Positions 1 to 7,077 of a DNA stretch of 21,600 nt are shown here, one piece after another. Each line of letters opens with the position of its first letter. Position 1 is the first letter of the stretch. Both the position numbers and the translations under genes were made by a program. The stretch comes from an uncultured Pseudomonadota bacterium (GTDB taxonomy: Bacteria; Pseudomonadota; Alphaproteobacteria; Rs-D84): positions 1-21,600 of the forward strand of contig CACYQE010000021.1 of the NCBI GenBank assembly GCA_902776515.1, written 5' to 3'. The notes below the pieces were generated by a model. That model had not been told where the DNA came from. It was given only the letters and a program-made list of their open reading frames with translations, and did no database searches.

Positions 1-126
1 AGCGTAAAGCAAGTTTTGGATGAAGCCGGTGGCAAATTGGCGGGCTTTGCTTATTACGTTTTGGGCGAAGGTATCCAAAAACGCGAAGACAACTTGGCGG
101 ACGAAGTTGCAAAAATGTTGAAATAG
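1..126 (+). CDS. tsf: Elongation factor Ts, C-terminal end (partial)
   Basis: The window opens inside this gene; only the last 41 codons and the TAG stop are present. The visible peptide contains the segment GFAYYVLGEGIQKREDNLAD, which matches the conserved C-terminal end of EF-Ts (family pattern F-x-x-G-E-G-I-x-K-x-E-x-x-x-A-x-E-V). EF-Ts is the cytoplasmic nucleotide-exchange factor that recycles EF-Tu during translation. The N-terminal EF-Tu-binding region lies outside the window. A hairpin terminator follows 21 bases after the stop, so this is the last gene of its transcript, consistent with the usual rpsB-tsf operon. The identification rests on a short but characteristic tail. Confidence 0.85.
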   Translation, partial: SVKQVLDEAGGKLAGFAYYVLGEGIQKREDNLADEVAKMLK

Positions 127-146
127 TAAAATTAACAACATTAAAT

Positions 147-177
147 AAAAACCGTACAAATATGTACGGTTTTTTTA
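147..177 (+). terminator. Rho-independent terminator of tsf
   Basis: A perfect 8-bp stem ACCGTACA / TGTACGGT (151-158 and 163-170) with a 4-base AATA loop is followed by a T run (170-176) and preceded by A residues. It lies directly behind the tsf stop. Confidence 0.9.
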
Positions 178-179
178 AT

Positions 180-208
180 TTGTTTTTATACGATTTTTGT
201 GATACAAT
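180..208 (+). promoter_or_regulatory. Sigma-70-type promoter of pair A
   Basis: TTGTTT (180-185), a 17-base spacer and TACAAT (203-208) precede the gene at 232. The spacer ends in TTTTTGTG, so the -10 box is of the extended TG type. The same TTTTTGTGnTAtAAT pattern occurs before carD and before pair B. Confidence 0.65.
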
Positions 209-231
209 TCTGAACAAAGTAGGAGGAAACC

Positions 232-543
232 ATGTTAAAAAAATTATGTTTTTTGGGCGTATGTTTTACATTCTTGGTTACGTGTCCGGTAATGGCGGAC
301 AATACTGTTGACATAACCGAAGGGATGACCGATGCCCAGGTTATCGCAACATTGCAGAACGATATTGTCGAGTTAGACAAGCAAATCCTGAAATGTGAAA
401 AACAGCGTAAAAATTGGTTGGCGGCGACAATTATCGGTGGTGTTGGTGTTGCGGCAACCGGAACGGCTGCTATTGTCCAAGGAAGCAAGTTAAGCCAGGA
501 CAAGCAAGAATTAAACAGAGTGAATTCACAAATAAATAAGTAA
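232..543 (+). CDS. Small secreted glycine-zipper protein, pair A gene 1
   Basis: I do not recognise a named family. The 103-residue product has a signal peptide (basic MLKK, hydrophobic core, probable cut after PVMA at residue 22). A charged, probably coiled-coil stretch follows (about 31-60), including CEKQRKNW. Residues about 62-82 form a Gly/Ala/Val-rich segment (IIGGVGVAATGTAAIV) that could be a membrane hairpin or glycine zipper. The ATG has a strong ribosome-binding site (AGGAGG, about 7 bases upstream). The gene is paralogous to 12158-12613: both share the C-E-K-Q-R-K-x-W motif followed by the glycine-rich segment. It heads a two-gene unit with the 635-1870 gene. The membrane or periplasmic location is inferred. 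Confidence 0.8.
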   Translation: MLKKLCFLGVCFTFLVTCPVMADNTVDITEGMTDAQVIATLQNDIVELDKQILKCEKQRKNWLAATIIGGVGVAATGTAAIVQGSKLSQDKQELNRVNSQINK

Positions 544-546
544 AAC

Positions 547-563
547 AGGAGAGGTCGAACATG
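547..563 (+). promoter_or_regulatory. Ribosome-binding site and ATG leading into the AG repeat
   Basis: AGGAGAGG (547-554) is followed by ATG at 561-563 with 6 bases between, which is the best translation start between the two pair A genes. Reading from this ATG goes through the (AG)13 tract and stops at TGA 636-638, so as sequenced it encodes only a 25-codon peptide. Removing one AG unit, or adding two, would put this ATG in frame with the long reading frame ending at 1870. Confidence 0.7.
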
Positions 564-592
564 AAACAAACGCCGGAAACCCGCAGAAACCT

Positions 593-618
593 AGAGAGAG
601 AGAGAGAGAGAGAGAGAG
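593..618 (+). repeat. (AG)13 dinucleotide microsatellite, possible phase-variation tract
   Basis: Thirteen uninterrupted AG units run from 593 to 618, between a well-placed ATG (561) and the body of the pair A second gene. A 2-base unit changes the reading frame with each gain or loss. With 13 units the upstream ATG is out of frame; with 9, 12 or 15 it would be in frame. No comparable dinucleotide run was seen elsewhere in the window. In a draft assembly the unit number could be wrong or mixed. Confidence 0.9.
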
Positions 619-634
619 TAATAAGCCTTGCGGC

Positions 635-1870
635 TTGATATCGCGGATATGCGTTTCCGCAATAATGTTATTTATTGGAACGATGGTTCCGTTTGAAGTA
701 TTTAGTGCTGATTTAAACAATCCCGAAATTCAAAAATTAATAGCAGAAAAGCAACAAAAAATTGCGGCATTGGAAGAATGCGGTAAAAAGGTCAAGGGCT
801 TTAAGATAGCCGGTATATCAACAATTGGTCTGACGGCGGTTGGAACGATTGGTAATATTGCCCTGTCCAATAAACGTGAAGATGTTTCGAACCAGTTGAC
901 GAGTGCGGAACAAACACTTTCACAACAACAAGCCAAAGCCCGTGAAAAAGAAGAATGTGACAAGAATCCGGCCAAAGAATGGACGGATGAAGGGTGTAAA
1001 GACAAGGTAACGCCACCCGCAACAAATGGGAATAACAATCCAGAGACACCAGAAACCACAATAACAAATAATAATGAAAATGTGGAAGCGGAAGTAGATA
1101 TCGATGCGGATAACACAGCAACAGAAACTATAGTTGAAGGTCGTATAATTGGTAAAGAATGTATATCTGGCGACCTGCCATGGAAAGCGAATAAAGGCAA
1201 ATATATACAACTTGGACGTACTTTTACAAAGGCAGCAGACGGTTGGGATAGTAAACGTTGTTGGCTGAACGATAAAAAACAAGAAATAAAGGATTGTTCG
1301 TGTGCGGCCACCGAGTGTGAAAGCGAAGAATATGAAATAAAACAAGGATTATGTACAAAGAAAACCGCAGAAGAAGCATCGGAAACGACCGCCACCACAA
1401 CTACAACAACAACAACCACCACAATAAAACTGGATGCATCAAAGGAAGGTGTTGGACGCTTGTGTTATCGTGAGGTTATTAATAATGAAGACGATGACAG
1501 CGATCCCTGGTTTGAAAAAGACGGCAATTACGACAAATGCACTGTCAACAATAAGGGGGATTGGTGCGTACGGTTTGATAACTACATTGTGAACGGTACA
1601 AGTGCATGTACTGGTGATGACGGTGGAGATTATGCAAAAACAACCGATAAAAACTATGATTCTGCCAAAAGTGATGGACAGTATTGTTATTGTAAAATGA
1701 CATCATGGATCCCGGATGATGATAGTGCGAAAAATATATCGGCTTCATCTTGGGTGTTCAAAGATGATCAGACTTATGTCGATATTTGTAAGAGATCTTG
1801 TGCAAGTCTATGTGGGCACAATGTTCAGAACATACCGTCTTTCCGGAAGGCGGTGTTCGGGTTGAATTAG
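635..1870 (+). CDS. Secreted Cys-rich protein, pair A gene 2, possibly phase-variable
   Basis: No named family recognised. The open frame starts at TTG 635 and gives 411 residues. Residues 1-25 look like a signal peptide ending VFSA before DLNN. A conserved head follows (about 26-85) with ALEECGKKVKGFKIAGIST and a glycine/alanine-rich segment, shared with the 12615 gene. Next come a coiled-coil stretch, a low-complexity Asn/Glu/Thr linker, a run of ten Thr codons (1394-1423) and a C-terminal region rich in Cys, Asp and Trp. TTG 635 has no ribosome-binding site, whereas ATG 561 does but is separated by the AG tract and is one frame out. In the 12-unit state the product would carry about 24 extra Arg/Glu-rich residues before the signal peptide. 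The TAG stop lies inside the first unit of the following repeat element, so the C-terminus may have been reset by it. Confidence 0.75.
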   Translation: MISRICVSAIMLFIGTMVPFEVFSADLNNPEIQKLIAEKQQKIAALEECGKKVKGFKIAGISTIGLTAVGTIGNIALSNKREDVSNQLTSAEQTLSQQQAKAREKEECDKNPAKEWTDEGCKDKVTPPATNGNNNPETPETTITNNNENVEAEVDIDADNTATETIVEGRIIGKECISGDLPWKANKGKYIQLGRTFTKAADGWDSKRCWLNDKKQEIKDCSCAATECESEEYEIKQGLCTKKTAEEASETTATTTTTTTTTTIKLDASKEGVGRLCYREVINNEDDDSDPWFEKDGNYDKCTVNNKGDWCVRFDNYIVNGTSACTGDDGGDYAKTTDKNYDSAKSDGQYCYCKMTSWIPDDDSAKNISASSWVFKDDQTYVDICKRSCASLCGHNVQNIPSFRKAVFGLN

Positions 1871-2085
1871 TGGGTAGTGTTTAGTGGGTAGTGAATCGTC
1901 ACCCCGATGAAAATCGGGGTCTCGGTCGGCTCTGTCGCGGTTCCATCCCATTCTTCATCATACCGGCGTATCGGGTCCCGCAAAAATTGAATCGTCATAC
2001 CGGCGAAAGCCGGTATCTCCACGTTACCGCCTGAGACTAATCCACGACAAAGTCTGACAAGACCCCGGCCTACGCCGGGGTGACG
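1868..2085. repeat. Palindromic intergenic repeat element, copy A
   Basis: This 279-base gap (1871-2148) holds a direct repeat TAGTGGGTAGTG (1868-1879 and 1882-1893) and three perfect 8-bp hairpins with 4-base loops: ACCCCGAT/ATCGGGGT (1901-1920), ATACCGGC/GCCGGTAT (1997-2016) and ACCCCGGC/GCCGGGGT (2062-2081). The hairpins are flanked by CGTCA or GTGACG. The segment 1882-1955 matches the reverse complement of roughly 11965-12050, and 1991-2035 matches 11860-11910 directly, so it is a mosaic of the same repeat family. It encodes no convincing protein. Confidence 0.85.
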
Positions 2086-2099
2086 AAGAACCTTTATGT

Positions 2100-2129
2100 T
2101 TGTTTGGGGGTATGATTGTGCGATATAAA
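2100..2129 (+). promoter_or_regulatory. Likely promoter of the nifJ operon
   Basis: TTGTTT (2100-2105), an 18-base spacer and TATAAA (2124-2129) lie just downstream of the repeat element and 20 bases before the nifJ ATG. The ribosome-binding site AAAGGAAG precedes the ATG. Confidence 0.5.
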
Positions 2130-2148
2130 ATAACAAAGGAAGTGTATT

Positions 2149-5100
2149 ATGGCTAATTTGATTGTTGATGGTAACTGGGCGGCGGCTGATGTTGCCTATC
2201 GTTGTGTGGATTTTGCGGCAATTTATCCAATCACCCCCAGCAGCACCATGGGTGAATTGGCGGACGAATGGTCTTTTCAGCATAAAAAAAATATATGGGG
2301 TGCAATTCCACAAATAATTGAAATGCAATCCGAAGGTGGTGCCGCCGGTGCTATGCACGGTGCATTACAAATGGGGACGTTGGCAACAACTTTTACCGCT
2401 TCCCAGGGTTTGTTGTTAATGATTCCAAATATGTATAAAATTGCGGGTGAACAAACGCCGTTCGTTATGCATGTTGCCGCACGTGCGTTGGCAACACATG
2501 CTTTATCAATTTTTGGCGATCACAGTGATGTTATGTCGGTTCGTTCAACGGGATTCGCGTTGTTATCATCTCATAATGTTCAACAGGCTTCTGATATGGC
2601 GGCAATTGCACATGCTGCAACATTGCGGGCACGTGTGCCGTTTTTACATTTCTTTGACGGTTTTCGCACCAGTCACGAAGAATCGCGGTTAATTCGTGTG
2701 CCGGACGAAGTGTTGCGTCAAATGATCCCTGAAAATCTGGTTGCGGAATATCATAAACGTGGGTTGAATCCTGATAATCCGGCGATTCGCGGAACGGCCC
2801 AAAACCCTGATGTGTATTTCCAGGGACGTGAAGCCGCAAACAGTTTGTATGAAAATACACCTAAAATTGTTCAAGAATGTATGGATGAATTTGCCGAATT
2901 AACCGGCCGGAAATACAATCTGGTTGATTATTGGGGTGATAAAAATGCTGAAAATGTTATTGTCGCAATGGGGTCTGCGTGCGAAACAATCGAAGAAACG
3001 TTGGAACATTTGCCGGCGGGCTTTGGTTTGTTAAAGGTTCATTTGTATCGTCCTTTCCCGGTGGATGCGTTTTTGGCGGCATTACCAAAGACCGTAAAGC
3101 AAATCGCGGTGTTGGATCGAACCAAGGAACCAGGGGCCATTGGTGAACCGTTATACCAAGATGTAAAATCTATTGTGTCGGATAAAATTTCCGTATTTGG
3201 CGGGCGTTATGGTTTGGGGTCAAAAGAATTTAAACCGCGTGATGTCAAGGCAATTGTCGAAAATATGCGTCTTGGCACGTTACATCATAATTTTACTGTT
3301 GGAATCGATGACGATTTAACCGGTTTGTCGTTAAAAACTGATCCGGCTTTTTCAATAGAAGACCCAAATTTCAAAACTGCTATTTTATACGGAATTGGCA
3401 GTGACGGAACCGTTGGTGCGGTTAAAAACATCGTAAAAATTGTCGGTGAAAATTCTGAATTGTATCCACAATCTTATGCGGTTTATGATTCAAAGAAATC
3501 TGGTGGATTGACGGCTTCGCATATCCGTTTTTCTGACAAACCAATCAAAAGTCAATATTTGGTTGAAGTTGCCGATTTTATTAGTGTTTCAAACTTTATG
3601 ATTGCTGGGCGTTTTGATGTGTTTCGTGGATTGCGTGCCGGGGGAACGGTCATGATAAATACCTCTATGGCACCGGATGTAGCGTTTGCTAATTTGCCAC
3701 GTGAAACCCAGGAACATTTAATGCGTCTTCGTGCGAATGTGTATTTCTTGGATGCGAATACGGCGGCTGCGGAATTGGGTTTGGGCAATCGTATTAACAC
3801 ATTTATTATGTTGAATTTCTTTAATTTAACAAAGGTTATTGACCCGTCTGTTGCTGCGGAAAGTGCCAAGGCGGCAATTGAAAAGACCTATAAAAAGAAG
3901 GGAATGGATGTGGTCCAGGCTAACTGGGCGGCCGTGGATAAAGCAAAAGACTTTTTGGTGCGTTATGAAATGCCTTCTTCGGTATCGAATTTTGCACCTG
4001 ATTTTGTGCCGGCCATGACACACGATGCCCCAAGTGTTATTGCGGGGACACTTGGTGAAATGGCGGCTGGGCGTGGTGATGCGATACCTGTATCGCGTTT
4101 CAAGGTTGATGGCGAATTCGGGGCAGGGCAATATCCGGTTGGAACGTCTAAATACGAAAAGCGTGCAATTGCATCGCGTGTCGCAACGTGTGATTTATCA
4201 AAATGTATCCAGTGTGGCAAATGTTCTATGTTGTGTCCACATGCGGCAATTCGTATCAAGGCATTAACAGATTCTCAAGTAGAAGAAGCACGTAACAAGG
4301 GTATTACTGTGGTGCCAATGAAGACACCAGAGTTAGGTCAAAATATGTATTTCACAATCAGCATTTCGCCGGCCGATTGTACCGGATGCGGTTTGTGTGT
4401 AAAGAATTGTCCGGTTGGTGCATTATCTATGCAAAATATGGCGGATGTTGCTGATAATCAAAAGGTATTTGATGAAACAGTAAAATTACCTGATGTGCCA
4501 CGCGAAAAACTGAATTTGAATTTACCAAAGCACATTGAATTACTGCCACATTATTTTGAATTCCCGGGTGCGTGTGCGGGATGTGGTGAAACGCCTTATA
4601 TTAAATTGATGGCACATTTGTTTGGTGACCACATGGTTGTTGCGAATGCAACGGGTTGTTCGTCTATTTATGGGGCGAATTTGCCGACAACGCCGTGGAC
4701 ATGTGATGCAAATGGACGTGGGCCGGCTTGGTCTAATTCCTTGTTTGAAGATAATGCGGAATATGGTTTGGGTATGCGTATCGCATTAAATCAGCGTAGG
4801 GATGTATTAAAGGGGCTGTTGTTTGAATTAAATATCCCAAATGTTGAAGATTTGTTCGCAGAAACAGATATTGAAAAACAACGTCAAATAAAAGAGGATT
4901 TAGCAAAGAAGTTAAAGACAATAAAATCCCCGTCTGCACGTTTGGCGGAAAGTATGTTGGGCGACATTGTTCAAAAATCTGTATGGATTGTCGGCGGCGA
5001 TGGTTGGGCATACGATATTGGATACGGTGGTTTGGATCATGTCCTGCACAGTGGCGAAAATGTCAATATCTTGGTTTTGGATACCGAAGGTTATTCTAAT

Positions 5101-5655
5101 ACCGGCGGCCAACAATCCAAGGCTACACCGTTTGGGGCAAGTATGAAGTTTGCAATTGGTGGTAAAAATCACGCAAAGAAAGATTTAGGTATGATTGCGA
5201 TGATGTCTGGTGCCTATGTTGCACAGATTGCACTTGGTGCAAACCCTGGCCAGGCTATGCGTGCGTTCCGTGAAGCAGAAAGTTTTAACGGTCCGTCCAT
5301 AATTTTGGCGTATGCACCATGTATCGCACATGGATTCGCGTTGCAAAATGGTCCCGAACATCAAACACAAATGGTGCAAACAGGTGCATGGCCGTTGTAT
5401 CGTTTTGACCCACGTTTGGTTGTCGAAGGTCATAACCCATTGATGATGGATTCTGATGTTGATGCATTGAGTCCGTTGGAAGACTTTTTGAAAACAGAAA
5501 GTCGTTTTGGTGCGGCACGTGCGGCAAATCCAAATTTCGATAAACTGGTCGAATATGCCAAGGACAATAACAAGTACAAGACTCAGCTGAAAAAGTATAT
5601 TGCACACTTTGCGATGGTTCAGGCTAATACACCAAAGGAAAACGGCGAAGGATAG
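2149..5655 (+). CDS. nifJ: Pyruvate:ferredoxin (flavodoxin) oxidoreductase
   Basis: This cytoplasmic enzyme oxidises pyruvate and CoA to acetyl-CoA and CO2, passing electrons to ferredoxin or flavodoxin. At 1168 residues it is full length for the single-chain family. The N-terminal domain carries YPITPSSTMGE at about residue 26. Two ferredoxin-type [4Fe-4S] motifs follow (C686, C689, C692, C696 and C744, C747, C750, C754). The C-terminal thiamine-diphosphate domain has GACAGCGE (C809, C812), ATGCSS (C837), GGDGWAYDIGYGG and APCIAHG (C1058). C809, C812, C837 and C1058 are the expected ligands of the proximal cluster. The ATG follows AAAGGAAG at normal spacing. The next gene starts 4 bases after the stop, so the two are cotranscribed. 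The enzyme implies anaerobic or microaerobic pyruvate metabolism; the flavodoxin at 18342 is a possible acceptor (inference). Confidence 0.97.
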   Translation: MANLIVDGNWAAADVAYRCVDFAAIYPITPSSTMGELADEWSFQHKKNIWGAIPQIIEMQSEGGAAGAMHGALQMGTLATTFTASQGLLLMIPNMYKIAGEQTPFVMHVAARALATHALSIFGDHSDVMSVRSTGFALLSSHNVQQASDMAAIAHAATLRARVPFLHFFDGFRTSHEESRLIRVPDEVLRQMIPENLVAEYHKRGLNPDNPAIRGTAQNPDVYFQGREAANSLYENTPKIVQECMDEFAELTGRKYNLVDYWGDKNAENVIVAMGSACETIEETLEHLPAGFGLLKVHLYRPFPVDAFLAALPKTVKQIAVLDRTKEPGAIGEPLYQDVKSIVSDKISVFGGRYGLGSKEFKPRDVKAIVENMRLGTLHHNFTVGIDDDLTGLSLKTDPAFSIEDPNFKTAILYGIGSDGTVGAVKNIVKIVGENSELYPQSYAVYDSKKSGGLTASHIRFSDKPIKSQYLVEVADFISVSNFMIAGRFDVFRGLRAGGTVMINTSMAPDVAFANLPRETQEHLMRLRANVYFLDANTAAAELGLGNRINTFIMLNFFNLTKVIDPSVAAESAKAAIEKTYKKKGMDVVQANWAAVDKAKDFLVRYEMPSSVSNFAPDFVPAMTHDAPSVIAGTLGEMAAGRGDAIPVSRFKVDGEFGAGQYPVGTSKYEKRAIASRVATCDLSKCIQCGKCSMLCPHAAIRIKALTDSQVEEARNKGITVVPMKTPELGQNMYFTISISPADCTGCGLCVKNCPVGALSMQNMADVADNQKVFDETVKLPDVPREKLNLNLPKHIELLPHYFEFPGACAGCGETPYIKLMAHLFGDHMVVANATGCSSIYGANLPTTPWTCDANGRGPAWSNSLFEDNAEYGLGMRIALNQRRDVLKGLLFELNIPNVEDLFAETDIEKQRQIKEDLAKKLKTIKSPSARLAESMLGDIVQKSVWIVGGDGWAYDIGYGGLDHVLHSGENVNILVLDTEGYSNTGGQQSKATPFGASMKFAIGGKNHAKKDLGMIAMMSGAYVAQIALGANPGQAMRAFREAESFNGPSIILAYAPCIAHGFALQNGPEHQTQMVQTGAWPLYRFDPRLVVEGHNPLMMDSDVDALSPLEDFLKTESRFGAARAANPNFDKLVEYAKDNNKYKTQLKKYIAHFAMVQANTPKENGEG

Positions 5656-5659
5656 TTCA

Positions 5660-6523
5660 ATGAAACAACCACACGATGCTTTACGGGAATATATAAACAA
5701 ATCTGAATTGCGAATCCTGGGCAGAAATTTTTATGCACGTATGTCAAAAAAACTGGCGAAAAATTTTGATGCGGGTTTGTATGATGTAATGTTGACCGAG
5801 CATAAAAAATGTATCCGTGAATTAAAATCTTTGGGTGTGAAATATCCGGCAAATGCAAAACCAAAGTTCTATATCTATATTGTCCCGGACAAGGATTTTA
5901 TTGAACTGTTAGATTATCCGTATTCAAATCGTACCGGTGGGGGACGGCCAGTTGCCTCGTACGATATTGATGGGTTTAACAGTGCGTATGGAACCAGCCA
6001 AAATTTATTGTTGAACAAAGGAAAGGTAAGTATTGCAAGACATGTAAATCATATACATGAATATGCACATTTAATACATAACAACTTCTTTAATTTAGGC
6101 CAGATGTTGGGTGAAGGTTTTGCAGAATTAATTCCTTGGTATGCGTTGGAATATGAAAAACGTGTTCCGGAACATTTTGATGCGATGATATCAGTGGATA
6201 AAATATACACTGCAAATGAATTACTGGAATCTGTGGCTTTTTCGGATACTGTTTCCGGTAAAACGTGTTCTTTTCAGCCGTCTTATATATCGTCTTATTT
6301 GTGGGTTCGTGCGGTTGTAGACCATATACGTGTTAAATATAAGTTGTCACGAAAGTCGGCCGTGCAAAGATTTTTGGAATTATGTAATTTTTCTAAATAC
6401 CGTAAACAATGGTTTATTTGTGAATTAGCAGAAATAATTGGTATGGATGCAAAAAGATTGTTGGATTCAACGGATTATCAAATTAAAATGTTGAAACAGA
6501 TTAAACAAGAAGTTGAGGGCTGA
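5660..6523 (+). CDS. HEXXH zincin-like putative metallopeptidase
   Basis: I cannot name the family. The 287-residue protein has a zinc-binding motif, HEYAH (H133, E134, H137), followed 19 residues later by GEGFAE, whose E156 (or E152) could be the third ligand. This is the arrangement of gluzincins of peptidase clan MA, and the HEYxH...GxxE pattern recalls collagenase-like M9 sequences. There is no signal peptide or clear membrane segment, so it is probably cytoplasmic. ATG 5660 was chosen because GAAGGA lies at the right distance inside the end of nifJ; the open frame extends 20 codons further up but without a comparable site. It lies 4 bases from nifJ and 4 from the next gene, in one operon. 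Substrate and peptidase activity are unproven. Confidence 0.75.
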   Translation: MKQPHDALREYINKSELRILGRNFYARMSKKLAKNFDAGLYDVMLTEHKKCIRELKSLGVKYPANAKPKFYIYIVPDKDFIELLDYPYSNRTGGGRPVASYDIDGFNSAYGTSQNLLLNKGKVSIARHVNHIHEYAHLIHNNFFNLGQMLGEGFAELIPWYALEYEKRVPEHFDAMISVDKIYTANELLESVAFSDTVSGKTCSFQPSYISSYLWVRAVVDHIRVKYKLSRKSAVQRFLELCNFSKYRKQWFICELAEIIGMDAKRLLDSTDYQIKMLKQIKQEVEG

Positions 6524-6527
6524 TTAA

Positions 6528-6956
6528 ATGAAAAAAATATTTATCATTTTGATGTTAGTATTGACCGCTTGCACGTTTCAAACAAAGCATCGTGGATATG
6601 TTTTCCCTGATGATTTAGAAACAAGGGTTGCGGCAATAAAAACGACCGCTCAATTAGAAGATGAAATTGGTTCGCCCCAGGTTAAAACGATTAATGGGGA
6701 CGAGGTTTGGGTTTATTATGGGGCGGATGAAAATTATCATGGTCCTTTCCCTTTGACATACGATAATAAAACTGTTTTATTGGCGTGGGTAAACGGTGGG
6801 CTGATTACCAAGACCCAGGTTTTACATGATAAAGATTTACCGGATATAAAGATGGATTCTGATGAAACGGATATTCCGGCGGCAATAGAATTGAACGCTT
6901 TGGAAGAATTGTTTAACAATGTTGGGCGTTTCAGTCCGGCCGGGTTAGGACAATAA
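6528..6956 (+). CDS. BamE/SmpA-like outer-membrane lipoprotein
   Basis: The 142-residue product starts with a lipoprotein signal peptide ending in the lipobox LTAC (C15). RGYVFPDDLETRVAAIKTTA and then EIGSPQVKTINGDEVWVYYG follow. This is the arrangement of the SmpA/OmlA (BamE) domain: an RGY(V/I)F start, a short helix pair ending in L/I-G-S/T-P, and a strand with W-x-Y-Y. BamE is a periplasm-facing lipoprotein of the BAM complex that inserts beta-barrel proteins. The C-terminal 45 residues are more acidic and less typical. It is the third gene of the nifJ run, with GAGGG overlapping the end of the previous gene. A BamE-like fold is likely; the exact role is less sure because the operon is not an envelope operon. 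Confidence 0.65.
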   Translation: MKKIFIILMLVLTACTFQTKHRGYVFPDDLETRVAAIKTTAQLEDEIGSPQVKTINGDEVWVYYGADENYHGPFPLTYDNKTVLLAWVNGGLITKTQVLHDKDLPDIKMDSDETDIPAAIELNALEELFNNVGRFSPAGLGQ

Positions 6957-6968
6957 AATCTTTATTTG

Positions 6969-7003
6969 TGGGGCAAATTATCGGTTTATAACTTTTTGTC
7001 CCA
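6969..7003 (+). terminator. Possible weak terminator after the nifJ operon
   Basis: TGGGGCAAA (6969-6977) can pair with TTTGTCCCA (6995-7003) with one G-T pair and a 17-base loop. The T-rich tract comes only after TAAAATT, so this may be a weak terminator or chance. Confidence 0.3.
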
Positions 7004-7009
7004 TAAAAT

Positions 7010-7038
7010 TTGTTTTTTTGATATTTTTGTGTTATAAT
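7010..7038 (+). promoter_or_regulatory. Promoter of carD
   Basis: TTGTTT (7010-7015), a 17-base spacer and a perfect TATAAT (7033-7038), preceded by TTTTTGTGT (extended -10). The stretch TTTTTGTGTTATAATGTC is nearly identical to the one before pair B. Confidence 0.8.
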
Positions 7039-7055
7039 GTCCCCGTGACGAGAGA

Positions 7056-7076
7056 ATGGCAATGAAAGAGTTATGA
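7056..7076 (+). other. Possible short upstream reading frame (MAMKEL) before carD
   Basis: ATG 7056, five more codons and TGA 7074-7076 end one base before the carD ATG. It could be a leader peptide that couples translation, or chance. The GAGAGA just upstream could act as a weak ribosome-binding site. Confidence 0.25.
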
Positions 7077-7077
7077 T

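Noticed and set aside
730..1422. Long minus-strand open frame opposite the pair A second gene
   Set aside because: It is rich in Val, Ser and Phe as the mirror of Thr/Asn/Lys codons. It has no ribosome-binding site or family match, while the plus-strand frame has a signal peptide and a paralogue.
1867..2358. Minus-strand open frame over the repeat element and nifJ start
   Set aside because: Its peptide HPGVGRGL...EIPAFAGMT is the common spurious translation of palindromic repeats of this kind, and it overlaps nifJ.
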